From assembly GCA_964626015.1 (NCBI GenBank), contig CAZVCC010000008.1, forward strand, positions 1 to 64,000: a stretch of 64,000 bases of DNA, in the 5' to 3' direction. Shown piece after piece: positions 27,867-37,583 of the stretch. The stretch comes from CAIKZJ01 sp964626015. Its GTDB lineage: Bacteria > Bacteroidota > Ignavibacteria > Tepidaquicellales > Tepidaquicellaceae. Numbering within the stretch: position 1 is the first letter of the stretch; each line of letters opens with the position of its first letter. Position numbers and translations under genes: made by a program. The notes beneath the pieces are model-generated. The model did no database searches. It was not told the origin of the DNA and was given only the letters and a program-made list of their open reading frames with translations.

Positions 27867-28899
27867 TCTTTCTATATTCTTTTACAGCGTTCAGATGCTC
27901 GCTGTAAGTTGTCGAAAAAGTATGTCCTCCCTTACCTGTTGCAACGAAGAAAAGGTAGTTGTGCTTTTCGGGATTTAGAGCTGATTCTATTGATTTTATA
28001 CCGGGACTATTGATAGGACCGGGGGGCAAGCCATAATTTAAATAAGTATTATAGGGGGATTTAATTTTCAAATCTTCGTTAAGCAGTCTTTGTTTAGGAC
28101 CATCGGGCAAAGCATACTGAACTGTCGGGTCTGCTTCAAGCCTCATGCGTTTTAGCAGCCGGTTCGTATAAACACCCGCCACGGTAGGCATTTCAGATTC
28201 GAGCTGTGTTTCTCCCTGAACAATTGAGGCAAGGGTTATAATTTTAAGAAGTTTGTCGGGTTTATTCTTAAATCCGTATTTTTCTACTTTTATTACCCGC
28301 TTATAGAACTCATTGAATAATTCATAAACAATCTCTTTAGGAGTAATATCAAAGTTAAATATGTAGGTATCGGGAAATAAAAAACCCTCCAAGTTTTGGA
28401 CTTTCCCTTTTAGACCAAGAATATTTATGAGTGAATCGTTCCGAGTCTCTTTTATAAAATCAATCTCGTTATAATTAAACTTTTTTGAATATATCTTACC
28501 AATCTGGCGAATGCTCATCCCTTCGGGTATTGTGATTTTAACAGTGAACTTTAAGGATGGGTCTACAAGAACATCCAAAAGTTCAAGGTTATTAAGCCCT
28601 GGTTTAATTATAAACGATTTAGAAATAATCTTATCGTCTTTTCCCTGAATCTTAGCTGCTACTTTAAACCAAAATGCACTTTTGATAATACTATCCTGTT
28701 CGAGACTTTCTGCAATAACGTTAAAAGGTGTACCCGGTTTGATGCGAAAAGTTTTATCTTCCGAGAATGTATTGACCTGATAATTAATTTTATAAGTTAA
28801 GAAAAGTGCGAAAAGAATGGCAAGAACAAATAATGATGAAAGAATCCAGAATAAACTATTAAGAGACAAATCGCGTAAATTTTTGACGTTAAAAATCAT
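27850..28899 (-). CDS. mltG: Endolytic murein transglycosylase MltG
   Basis: MltG cleaves nascent peptidoglycan strands at the inner membrane and sets glycan length. The 349 residues have one N-terminal membrane anchor, a LysM-like region (PEGMSIRQIGKIYS) and the YceG catalytic domain, with ASIVQGET in place of the common ASIVEKET. The Glu of the final ET, equivalent to the E. coli catalytic residue, is kept. LEADPTVQYAL, NTYLNYGLPPGPI and FVATGKGGHTFS follow. Its ATG overlaps the upstream gene by one base. Confidence 0.95.
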   Translation of the reverse strand: MIFNVKNLRDLSLNSLFWILSSLFVLAILFALFLTYKINYQVNTFSEDKTFRIKPGTPFNVIAESLEQDSIIKSAFWFKVAAKIQGKDDKIISKSFIIKPGLNNLELLDVLVDPSLKFTVKITIPEGMSIRQIGKIYSKKFNYNEIDFIKETRNDSLINILGLKGKVQNLEGFLFPDTYIFNFDITPKEIVYELFNEFYKRVIKVEKYGFKNKPDKLLKIITLASIVQGETQLESEMPTVAGVYTNRLLKRMRLEADPTVQYALPDGPKQRLLNEDLKIKSPYNTYLNYGLPPGPINSPGIKSIESALNPEKHNYLFFVATGKGGHTFSTTYSEHLNAVKEYRKNVQSK

Positions 28900-30887
28900 T
28901 ATTTGCCTGAGGTACTATTCCCGTTATTTATTAGTGAAATCACCTCGTTTAGCTGTACTTTTATTTTTTGATCAGAGGGGTTTAAGGTTAAATATTTTTC
29001 AAGATATTTTTTTGATTCTTCGTACTGTTTATTTGTTTTGTATAAAATACCAAGCTGAAGCAGTGCGTCTTTGTAATCGGGGAAAATCTCAACCGCCCTG
29101 AGAAGATAAGCCTCACCATTTTTAGGATCGTTACTCATTAGACTTACGATTCCTAAATAAAAATAAGTAAGCGAGGAATTAGGGTCTGTCTGCAGGGTTC
29201 TATTCAGAAGCTGGGCAGAGTTTTGCAATTGCTGTGGATTTCTTGATGATAACCTGTTTTGTACTTCCATAATGATACTGTTAGACATCTTTGAAAGGAT
29301 GTTAGTACTATTAGGTGTATATTTGAAAATCTCCATAATTTCCATGGGAGAAATTTCTTGAGTCGTAAAAAGCGGGGTTTGATTAACGACCCTATACCAC
29401 TCACGAAGGAATGCGACGTAAGTAACTCCGTTTTTATTTAGATACTGTTTCATTTCTTCGACATAATTCGCATCGGAAATTTTAGTTATAAGTTCGGGGG
29501 TAACGAGTCCTGCAACGTCAACAATTTTTCTTTTGCTGTAAAATCCTATGGCGCCGACATCGTGAGTAGCTATTATATCGTTTTCGCCTGTATTAGCAGC
29601 AATCCATTTTGCAGCTTCAACCTGTCTATCATTAATATATTTGCATTCATCTATATAATTATTTTTGTTTTCAAGATAATTATTAAATGAAAAAGCAGAT
29701 ATAACTAATAATAATATTATAGTACCGTAGACAGCAACAGTACGGTTTTTAAGAAAACCTCCAAATGCTTTAAACATATCCTTAAACCCTGTTGATGAAA
29801 CAATAATCATAAGCGGAATAACCGGCATTAGATATCTTCCAAATCTATGGGCATAAGGGAGTTTATACCAGTAAATAAACACAAACGCTGCGATGAATAC
29901 TAAATAAAGGAAATTACCATTGTATTTCTTTTTGAATAAGTCAGCAAGCGTGAAATAAAGACCTGCAAAGAACCCAATGATTATAATACCATAAGAACCT
30001 TTTGTGAAATAATCCCAAACTTCAAACTTTAGAAACTCTGCACGACTTCTAAATTCAGGTGCATAATAAGTCAGTTTTGCATTGTAAGTGTTTGGAAGCA
30101 AAGAACCTGAAAGAGTAAGGTTCATTATGAAATAAATTACAAGAAAAACAACGGCAATAACACCGATCTTAATAAAATCCTGCTTTGTAAACAGTTTAAT
30201 TGCCGTATTTGATTTTGACAAATGATTTAGCAGCATATAATCAACGGCAAGAGCTCCGATGAAGGCAACACCATCGGGACGAGTCCACATGATAAGGGAT
30301 AAGAATATTCCAAAGGGGATAACATCCCTCTTGCGGTAGAAATATGCTGTTGCAACAAGAACAAAGATAAACATCGTCGTTTCCATCCCGCTGACGGAAA
30401 CAAAATTCATCCATTTATCAACAATAAATATTGCTGTTGCCAATAAAGCGTAGATATTTTCTTTAGCAAATTCGAATGAGGCGAGTTTATAAAAGAAGGC
30501 TGAAGAAAGTACAAAGAAAGTAATCCCCAAAACATAGCTTAGAATCATCTCGTTTGAAGTAACAAAGAATCCGGCAGAGAGGAGTAAAGTATATATCGGG
30601 GAGGTAGAACCTGCTGTTGCCATTTCATTTTTGAAATAAGAAAAGCTACCGTAATCAACAAGATTCTTTGCAAAAGTCAGATGAATCCAAGGATCATCAA
30701 GAGGGAAACCCAGAATGTTGTTTGCTACACTGGCGGAATAAATATAAATAAATGAAAGAAGAAAACTTATAACTGCAATACCTGCATAGATTGCGATCCT
30801 CAGTGATTGATTAGGTTCAAATATATACGAAGTGTCAAAAGACACTTTTGTTTTCACCTGTTGTTTTTGTTTTTTAGACTTAGCCAT
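28899..30887 (-). CDS. GT39-like integral membrane glycosyltransferase with C-terminal TPRs
   Basis: This 662-residue protein has about a dozen membrane helices. The first periplasmic loop contains DDPWIHLTFAKNL, an acidic pair typical of polyprenyl-phosphate-sugar-dependent GT-C enzymes. After a soluble domain (residues about 420-545), the last 110 residues form roughly three TPR repeats (YFYLGIVSLMSNDP, ALLQLGILYKTNKQ). It probably moves a lipid-linked sugar to an envelope acceptor. The TPR tail could bind a partner. It is the first gene of the run ending in aat. Confidence 0.75.
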   Translation of the reverse strand: MAKSKKQKQQVKTKVSFDTSYIFEPNQSLRIAIYAGIAVISFLLSFIYIYSASVANNILGFPLDDPWIHLTFAKNLVDYGSFSYFKNEMATAGSTSPIYTLLLSAGFFVTSNEMILSYVLGITFFVLSSAFFYKLASFEFAKENIYALLATAIFIVDKWMNFVSVSGMETTMFIFVLVATAYFYRKRDVIPFGIFLSLIMWTRPDGVAFIGALAVDYMLLNHLSKSNTAIKLFTKQDFIKIGVIAVVFLVIYFIMNLTLSGSLLPNTYNAKLTYYAPEFRSRAEFLKFEVWDYFTKGSYGIIIIGFFAGLYFTLADLFKKKYNGNFLYLVFIAAFVFIYWYKLPYAHRFGRYLMPVIPLMIIVSSTGFKDMFKAFGGFLKNRTVAVYGTIILLLVISAFSFNNYLENKNNYIDECKYINDRQVEAAKWIAANTGENDIIATHDVGAIGFYSKRKIVDVAGLVTPELITKISDANYVEEMKQYLNKNGVTYVAFLREWYRVVNQTPLFTTQEISPMEIMEIFKYTPNSTNILSKMSNSIIMEVQNRLSSRNPQQLQNSAQLLNRTLQTDPNSSLTYFYLGIVSLMSNDPKNGEAYLLRAVEIFPDYKDALLQLGILYKTNKQYEESKKYLEKYLTLNPSDQKIKVQLNEVISLINNGNSTSGK

Positions 30888-30947
30888 TTAACTTGTTATC
30901 TTTCAGAAATAAACAATAAAAATATCAAATTTGAGAAGTATATTCAA

Positions 30948-32777
30948 TTAGAATGGTCTGTCACCCCTATAACGAGTTTGTGCAGAAAGAATTGACTTTC
31001 TGATTCTAATACTTTTCGGAGTCACTTCAACCATTTCGTCATCATTTATAAATTCTATTGCACGCTCCAGTGTAAGCGGAATTACGGGGGTAAGGATGAT
31101 GCTTTCGTCTTTGCTTGATGCTCTCATGTTGGAAAGCTTTTTAGGCTTGCATGCATTAACATTTAAGTCGTTATCGCGGTTGTGTTCCCCTACTACCATC
31201 CCTTCATAAACTGCCTCTCCGGGCTTTACAAAGAGTACTCCACGCGGCTCAAGGTTGAAAAGTGCATATCCGGTTGTTTCGCCCTGCCTGTCTGAAACCA
31301 ATGAACCCGTAAGGCGTACGGGATAATCACCACGGTATTCTTCATAACCCTGCAGATAGCTGTTCATAATTCCTGTACCCTTTGTATCCGTAAGAAACTC
31401 ATTTCTATAGCCTATTAAACCACGTGAAGGAATTGAGAATTCAATGCGAACTCTCCCCTGGCTGTGATTGACAAGATTTATCATCCTGCCTTTTCGTTGA
31501 GATAATTTATCAGTAACAATGCCGGTAAAGGACTCGCCGCAATCAACGAAAAGGTGCTCGATGGGTTCGAGCTTTTTACCGTCTTTATTTTTGTATATAA
31601 CGTTAGGCCTTCCAACACTGAGTTCGTACCCTTCTCTGCGAAGTGTTTCAATTAAAATAGCCATTTGAAATTCACCACGACCTTTTACAACAAAACTATC
31701 AGTGGTTTCACTCTCTTCGATTTTTAAAGCAACATTGCTTTGTGTTTCTTTAAAGAGCCTTTCTTTAAGCTTTGCAGACTGAACATACTTCCCTTCTCTT
31801 CCCGAAAAAGGAGACGTATTAATTCCGAACATCATTGAAATAGTAGGTTCATCAACAGCAAGTCGCTTAAGAGCTTTTGGTGCATCCTGATTACAAATTG
31901 TGTCGCCTATGTGTACATCATCAATTCCCGCAACAACTATTATATCACCCGCATCAGCAGACTCTACTTCTTTAAGTGAGAGCCCCGAGTAAGCCTGAAG
32001 TTTTGTAACTCTAAGCGGAATAGCCGCACCATCTTCATTAATGCAAACAAGTTTATCATTACACACAGCTTTACCGTTTACCACCTTTCCTACAGCAAGT
32101 CTTCCTACATAGTCAGAATAATCCAAATCGGCAACGAGCATTTGAAACGGTTCTTCGGGATTAAAAGCCGGCGGCGGAATTTCTTTTATAATTTCTTCAA
32201 ATAGAGGAAGTAAGCTGTCACCTTCATCCTCAAGTTTATGTTTAGCTATTCCTTCCTTACCGATTGCATAAAGAACCGGAAATTCAATCTGTTCTTCAGT
32301 TGCATCAAGGTCCAGAAAGAGACCATAAATTTCATCAAGGACTTCTACAGTACGCGCATCCTTTCTATCTATTTTATTAATTACGACAATGATTTTCTTT
32401 TTAGAATCGAGCGCTTTCTTCAAAACAAAACGAGTTTGCGGAAGAGGTCCTTCAGAGGCATCAACAAGCAAAATAGCACCGTCAACCATCATAAGAGCAC
32501 GCTCCACTTCGCCGCCAAAGTCAGCATGTCCGGGAGTATCAAGAATATTAATTTTAATATCACGCCAGAAGACAGAACAGTTTTTAGCAGCGATAGTTAT
32601 TCCGCGTTCGCGTTCAAGGTCCATGGAATCCATAACACGGTCTTCAACGTCTTGATTAGCCCGGAACATACCGCTTTGCTTAAACATAAAATCGACAAGC
32701 GTAGTCTTACCATGGTCAACGTGAGCAATAATAGCTATATTTCGTATTTTATCATTAAATTTTAGGTTTTTATTCAT
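30948..32777 (-). CDS. typA: Ribosome-associated GTPase TypA/BipA
   Basis: TypA is a translational GTPase involved in ribosome assembly and stress adaptation. The 609 residues carry the G motifs AHVDHGKTTLVD, DTPGHADFGGE and NKIDR, the EF-G-like domains II, III and V, and the TypA-specific C-terminal domain (CKPKKLSNMRASSKDE). It stands alone, 60 nt upstream of the GT39-like gene on the same strand. Confidence 0.97.
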   Translation of the reverse strand: MNKNLKFNDKIRNIAIIAHVDHGKTTLVDFMFKQSGMFRANQDVEDRVMDSMDLERERGITIAAKNCSVFWRDIKINILDTPGHADFGGEVERALMMVDGAILLVDASEGPLPQTRFVLKKALDSKKKIIVVINKIDRKDARTVEVLDEIYGLFLDLDATEEQIEFPVLYAIGKEGIAKHKLEDEGDSLLPLFEEIIKEIPPPAFNPEEPFQMLVADLDYSDYVGRLAVGKVVNGKAVCNDKLVCINEDGAAIPLRVTKLQAYSGLSLKEVESADAGDIIVVAGIDDVHIGDTICNQDAPKALKRLAVDEPTISMMFGINTSPFSGREGKYVQSAKLKERLFKETQSNVALKIEESETTDSFVVKGRGEFQMAILIETLRREGYELSVGRPNVIYKNKDGKKLEPIEHLFVDCGESFTGIVTDKLSQRKGRMINLVNHSQGRVRIEFSIPSRGLIGYRNEFLTDTKGTGIMNSYLQGYEEYRGDYPVRLTGSLVSDRQGETTGYALFNLEPRGVLFVKPGEAVYEGMVVGEHNRDNDLNVNACKPKKLSNMRASSKDESIILTPVIPLTLERAIEFINDDEMVEVTPKSIRIRKSILSAQTRYRGDRPF

Positions 32778-32881
32778 CTATTTGATTAAATTAGAGTGCA
32801 AAATACTCTTTTAAAGTCTGATAAAACAGGGAGAAAAAGTGCAGAAAATAGTTGATTTGTTAACTATAAATATTTTAAAAT

Positions 32882-32973
32882 TATATCGGGGATTCCACAT
32901 TTGCATTTTTAATGTTTTAGCCGAAATCCCCGATATACTTACCGCTTCATGTTCCGTGCGGACGCCTTAGCGG
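32882..32973. other. Structured intergenic element with long inverted repeat
   Basis: TATATCGGGGAT (32882-32893) and ATCCCCGATATA (32926-32937) are a perfect 12-bp inverted repeat around 32 nt. Directly after it comes a second, weaker fold: CCGCT (32942-32946) with AGCGG (32969-32973), enclosing TCCG/CGGA. An ATTTTTA tract follows on the plus strand. It lies between typA (start 32777) and the small exported gene (stop 32992), both minus. It may be a terminator-like end or a small RNA. No gene reads into it from the plus side. Confidence 0.5.
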
Positions 32974-32991
32974 ATTTTTACTTTTAATACG

Positions 32992-33348
32992 TCAATTAAA
33001 AGTAACCTTAACAGATGCTTTGTTTTGATTTGATTTCAAATTCGGATACACGTAATAGGTTCCTCGTTTAAGTTGGTAACCTATTGCATCTTCCATTGAA
33101 TCGAAATTCTGTACAAGCACACCATAGCTATCTGCAATCCAAAACCCTTTATTGCTACCTGTTACTTTTATTATAGTAGCATTTGAAGACAAAGTAATTC
33201 CCTCACAACTAAGCTCTGCGTTTTTGCCCGCTGTACCTTTTGTTTGTTCACCATAGACTGTTTGCTGAGAATAGGCATCTAATGAAAGAAACAAAAATAG
33301 TAAAACAAAACAAGTGAATAAGGTCTTTGTTAGAGTTTTCATTTTCAA
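32992..33348 (-). CDS. Small exported protein, unknown function
   Basis: This 118-residue protein has a clear signal peptide (TLFTCFVLLFLFLSLDAYS) and a mature part of about 90 residues rich in beta propensity, with one Cys (ELSCEGITLS). I recognise no family. It stands alone between a structured intergenic element and a divergent phosphoesterase gene. Secretion to the periplasm or surface is inferred from the signal peptide only. Confidence 0.65.
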   Translation of the reverse strand: MKMKTLTKTLFTCFVLLFLFLSLDAYSQQTVYGEQTKGTAGKNAELSCEGITLSSNATIIKVTGSNKGFWIADSYGVLVQNFDSMEDAIGYQLKRGTYYVYPNLKSNQNKASVKVTFN

Positions 33349-33529
33349 TAAATTAAGGTTTATGAAAAATGTTAAATCTTATACTAAATACTCATAATTT
33401 GATTGTAAAAAAAGGCATAATTTAATCCACCCCAAAGTTAAATAATGCAATGCAAGTCTTTTTAAACATCTTCCATTCTGAATAGAATTACTTTAATGAA
33501 ATATATAGTTTGAATAAAATTTAACGCTT

Positions 33530-34399
33530 ATGCCGATTGAAAAAGCTTACTTTGTAGCAGACCTTCATGGAAAAAAATCGAGATGTGACAAATTATGTGA
33601 GTTTATATACGAAGACACACCCGAGCTTGTGCTAATTGGGGGGGATATTCTTCCTTCGGGCATTTCAATATTGAGCGATGAAAATACAAATAGAGATTTT
33701 CTCGAAGATTATTTAAAAGTAAAGCTTACAAAATTAAGAGATAAGTTGGGAAAAAGCTTTCCAACTATTCTTGTAATTGAAGGCAATGATGATCCAAAGA
33801 TTTTTGAGAGAAAATATATAGAGTTTGAGGAAATTGGTCTCTGGAAATATATTAACCAAAGGATTTATAAATACAGGGAGTATGATATTGCCGGTTATGC
33901 CTACGTACCCCCTACACCGTTTCTTTTGAAGGACTGGGAAAAATATGATGTTTCAAGGTTTGTTGATGTGGGATGCGTATCACCTGAAGAGGGATTCAGG
34001 TCTGAAAAGAAAGAGCAGCACATAATCAGACATGAAACAATAGCTGAAGACCTTGAGAAACTTGCCGAAGGAATAGATTTTAAAAGGTCTATTTTTCTTT
34101 TTCACTCACCGCCATACAACACAAAGCTCGACAGGATTAACACAAGCGGGAAAATGGTTGACCACGTGCAGCCAGATGACCATGTTGGCAGCATTGCAAT
34201 ACATAGATTTATTCAGAGAAATCAGCCGCTTCTGACACTTCATGGTCACATACACGAATCAACGAGCATCACAGGTGAGTGGCATGATACAATAGGGAGG
34301 ACTTATTGTATAAATGCATCGACGAATAAAAGCGAACTATCAGTTGTTCGCTTTTCAATAATAGATGACACAATAAAAGCAGAATGTTTATTAATATAA
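33530..34399 (+). CDS. Calcineurin-like metallophosphoesterase
   Basis: This 289-residue soluble protein has the metallophosphoesterase motifs in order: VADLHGK (D-x-H), LIGGDILPSG (G-D), IEGNDD (G-N-D in place of GNH-D), FLFHSPPYNTKLD and LTLHGHIHES (GH-x-H). The third motif reading GNDD instead of GNHD suggests a subgroup also seen in archaeal and bacterial orphan phosphoesterases. The substrate is unknown. It converges on the PEP-binding operon (16-nt gap to the stop at 34416). Confidence 0.88.
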   Translation: MPIEKAYFVADLHGKKSRCDKLCEFIYEDTPELVLIGGDILPSGISILSDENTNRDFLEDYLKVKLTKLRDKLGKSFPTILVIEGNDDPKIFERKYIEFEEIGLWKYINQRIYKYREYDIAGYAYVPPTPFLLKDWEKYDVSRFVDVGCVSPEEGFRSEKKEQHIIRHETIAEDLEKLAEGIDFKRSIFLFHSPPYNTKLDRINTSGKMVDHVQPDDHVGSIAIHRFIQRNQPLLTLHGHIHESTSITGEWHDTIGRTYCINASTNKSELSVVRFSIIDDTIKAECLLI

Positions 34400-34415
34400 A
34401 CTCCTGAAAGAGAAT

Positions 34416-37400
34416 CTATTCTGCTGTTTTCATTTTCAATTCACGCGCCGGGTCAGTTACAGCATTAATCTTAACAGCGTAACTATTTTTATTTTCTATA
34501 TCTTTGTCGGTAATGATGTGTAAGTCCAGTAATGACTCTATTTCGTAACCTGTTTTTAGATAATTCATTTCAGCAAGGCATTTACCCCAGCCCTCAAACC
34601 AGATCTCAAGTTCTTTTCTTTGTTCTTCAGTGCCGCGAAAATGCACCATCATATCGATATCACTTCCATATCCTGCTGTTGCGTTTTTAGTACTACCAAA
34701 TACGTAACAGGCAACCACCCCGAACCTTTTGGGGTCAATTTCAGATGCAATCTTTTCCGCCATTCTAAGGCGCCATTTCCAATGAACATCTGTACGCTTT
34801 TCTTCGACGTCGCTTGGAACGATGTATTGTTCTCCTGTATCGGTTGGAGTTGCAATATAAGCCAAAGCTTCATCAAGGTCAGCATTAAGAAGTATCTTTA
34901 ATATTTTACCCTCGCATCTTTTCTTGACATCTATAACTTTAATGGTATCGCTAAGGTGTTCATATTCGGGTAATATTTCCTTTAGAATGTTTGAAGAGTT
35001 CTTGAGAAAATTTTCATTAAAAATAATATTCTCTTCATCAGGATAGAGCGGTATGTATTTAATAGATGCTTCAACAAGGTCCTGAAAGAAATGTGTACCG
35101 AAAGAAAGGTCGGGAACGTAGTTGCCCTTCTTCTTTGCAATTTCAATCAGAACGGAGGTATTGTTAATGTCAGAGTAAGACACATTAACACCAAGTTTAA
35201 TATCGCCGCGGCTACCCCATCTGCCGGGACCCATTAGAATGAACTGACGTTTCGGCAGTATTTTATTCAGCTTACCCACGGCTCTTCCGACTTCCTGAAG
35301 AGTTTTCAATTCGGAAATACTGTCATAGGAATCCGGGTCAACGTAAACGACATGGGTTATATCGGCAATGCGTCCATTAGATATGTGCTTGTTTGCGGTG
35401 AATACAATCTGTTCAGAGGGTATATCCTTTGGAATAGGAGACGGCGTAGTTTTTCCGAAAGCACTTTGTGTTCTGCATTGCAAGAGATAAAAATTGTCTC
35501 CGTCAGAGGCAAATTCAATATCTACAGGATATCCGATACACGTTTTAAGTGTATTTAAAATGGTGTTAATATCTTTAACGAAAGATGTGTTGTTTATAAG
35601 GTTATCAAACGTAGCAATAGAATTATCGCATTCTTCCTGATAGTCAACTAAGAAGGTTTTCTTCAACTGCCCGTCTTTATAAACGGAAAATATTTTATCG
35701 GCTGCGGGATATTCGTTTCCGTATTCTTTAAGCAAGTCTCGAATATCGATGGATTCGAATACACCGGATTCGAGATTAATTGCGTCAACCTTGTTTGGAG
35801 AGTATTTTAATACTTCTTCCGCGGTAATATTAACCCTAAGTCCGGGAACTCCGGGAGCAACAAGAACCGGGTAATCGTCTCCAATGCGGTCAACAGCCCT
35901 TGTACCGAGACCGGGAACGAGTCTCAGCAAACCATCTTCCCTTTTTATTCTTGGAGACCACCTGAACTCATTATGGCTAAAGGCAACACCTGCAAAAGCG
36001 GGCAGATAATATTTCCCGACTTTTCTTCCTACAACTTCCTGAACGATGATTCCCATTTGTTCATTATAGTCTAGCAATCCACGTTCCGCACGGTATTCAA
36101 TGGGGTCTGTGTTAAAGATAGAAGCATAAACTTCGGCAATAGCAGAAGTAAGTTCTTCCAAACGTTTCAGCTTTGAGCCCTGATTTGCGATAAAAAGGCT
36201 TTTGTACTTTCCTGAAAACGAGGAGCCTACTCCGTCTTCAAGCAGTGTCGAGCTTCTGATTACAAGCGGAACCTCGTCGAAATTATCGAGCATAGTTGAA
36301 AGGCTCTTAATCATATCAGAGGAGAAGCTTGAATTTTTGAATAGTTGTACTATATAAGGATACTCCTGTCTGATAATTTCGAAGTCTTTGTATTTTTGTT
36401 CAAAAACCTCTTCGAGATTATTGTAATGTATAAAATCCATCACTCCGTCAGAGGCAATAAAGTAAGTTTTTGGAAGTCTAATCTTCTCGAATAATTCCGG
36501 GACCTCCTCTTTAAGAATGTTAGATGCAAGGAAAAGCCCTGATGTCTTGCCTCCGAGCTTGCCGTGGCTGTTTGCTGTAAAGATAATATTCTTGAATATT
36601 TCATCGAAGTCATGAATGGAAATATATTTTTTAGCAACCGCAATAAAGGTCAGGCTATCAGAAAGAAATCTTCTGGTAAGCGAAACCCGCAGACTCTTGT
36701 CAAGCTCACTCACAAGTTTTGTATATTCGGGAAAATTACTTATATAGCGGCGAAGTGCGTCGTAGATTTCATTTAGGGAAGACCCCTGGTCTTCAAGCTT
36801 TCCGAGCAGGTTACTTGACTTTTCTTCCTGAATCCATTTTTCAAGCCGAGAAAGAACCTCATCTTCGCTTAAATGTTCAGAAGCGATACGAAACACTTCG
36901 TCCGTGATTTCACGGAATTTAAGTTTTGCAAGGGGTTTATTATCATCTATACTGTTATCTGAATCTTCATTGAACTGTTCCCCGTTTTCTTTTAAAAGGT
37001 TACCGGCTTCGCTGATTCCGCTCCAGTAAAGGAGGTTCATCATTTTTCTTGCGATTAGAATATAAAGGTTTCTATCTGTTTCTTTAAGCAGGTCAACGAT
37101 AGTTTTCCATTTCTTTTCGCTTGCACTTTCAATAATAGCATTTTCATTATTGCCGTAAGTGGAAAAGAGTGTTTTAAGGTTTTTGTGGAAAATATACTGT
37201 CCAATCTTACTTGATATGGTATCAAGAAGTTTGCGTTCTTCTTTCATGAAAGGACCTTCATCGGAATCTGAGAATTCTGACTTGTAGAACACCTTAATGT
37301 AGCCGTCGAGTTTCTTGTCAATATAAATATCCGACACTTGAAACCACTTCGACTCGGAAAAATTACTTGAAGTGTAATTAAGGTCATCATGATGAATCAA

Positions 37401-37583
37401 GACGCTCGTCTGTTCGGGATACTGCCAACCGGTAAGAATAATATCGGGTAGAGCAGCAAGAACCTGTTTAAGGGGGAGGTCAAAATCTTTGAGAGTTTCT
37501 TCTATGTTATAGATGCAATTTAGTTCTTTGGCTCTTTCTTTTAAGTCATTGAGAATATTTTCTATTGAGACTTGTTTACTCAT
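34416..37583 (-). CDS. GAF-like sensor / PEP-pyruvate-binding / nucleotidyltransferase fusion
   Basis: This 1055-residue soluble multidomain protein has no close functional match that I know. Residues about 10-135 resemble a GAF-like sensor found in histidine kinases (ERAKELNCIYNI, GWQYPEQTSVLI, EGPFMKEERKLLDTI). A helical part follows. Then comes a PpsA-like ATP-grasp domain (VIRSSTLLEDGVGSSFSG, GIIVQEVVG, ending in FYLLQCRTQ). Next is a domain with GPGRWGSRGD and FGTHFFQ where PpsA has its phosphohistidine domain. Last is a nucleotidyltransferase domain with GS at 963-964, Asp975, Asp977 and probably Asp1020. Its ATG overlaps the upstream gene's stop (ATGA). Its function is unknown. Confidence 0.85.
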   Translation of the reverse strand: MSKQVSIENILNDLKERAKELNCIYNIEETLKDFDLPLKQVLAALPDIILTGWQYPEQTSVLIHHDDLNYTSSNFSESKWFQVSDIYIDKKLDGYIKVFYKSEFSDSDEGPFMKEERKLLDTISSKIGQYIFHKNLKTLFSTYGNNENAIIESASEKKWKTIVDLLKETDRNLYILIARKMMNLLYWSGISEAGNLLKENGEQFNEDSDNSIDDNKPLAKLKFREITDEVFRIASEHLSEDEVLSRLEKWIQEEKSSNLLGKLEDQGSSLNEIYDALRRYISNFPEYTKLVSELDKSLRVSLTRRFLSDSLTFIAVAKKYISIHDFDEIFKNIIFTANSHGKLGGKTSGLFLASNILKEEVPELFEKIRLPKTYFIASDGVMDFIHYNNLEEVFEQKYKDFEIIRQEYPYIVQLFKNSSFSSDMIKSLSTMLDNFDEVPLVIRSSTLLEDGVGSSFSGKYKSLFIANQGSKLKRLEELTSAIAEVYASIFNTDPIEYRAERGLLDYNEQMGIIVQEVVGRKVGKYYLPAFAGVAFSHNEFRWSPRIKREDGLLRLVPGLGTRAVDRIGDDYPVLVAPGVPGLRVNITAEEVLKYSPNKVDAINLESGVFESIDIRDLLKEYGNEYPAADKIFSVYKDGQLKKTFLVDYQEECDNSIATFDNLINNTSFVKDINTILNTLKTCIGYPVDIEFASDGDNFYLLQCRTQSAFGKTTPSPIPKDIPSEQIVFTANKHISNGRIADITHVVYVDPDSYDSISELKTLQEVGRAVGKLNKILPKRQFILMGPGRWGSRGDIKLGVNVSYSDINNTSVLIEIAKKKGNYVPDLSFGTHFFQDLVEASIKYIPLYPDEENIIFNENFLKNSSNILKEILPEYEHLSDTIKVIDVKKRCEGKILKILLNADLDEALAYIATPTDTGEQYIVPSDVEEKRTDVHWKWRLRMAEKIASEIDPKRFGVVACYVFGSTKNATAGYGSDIDMMVHFRGTEEQRKELEIWFEGWGKCLAEMNYLKTGYEIESLLDLHIITDKDIENKNSYAVKINAVTDPARELKMKTAE

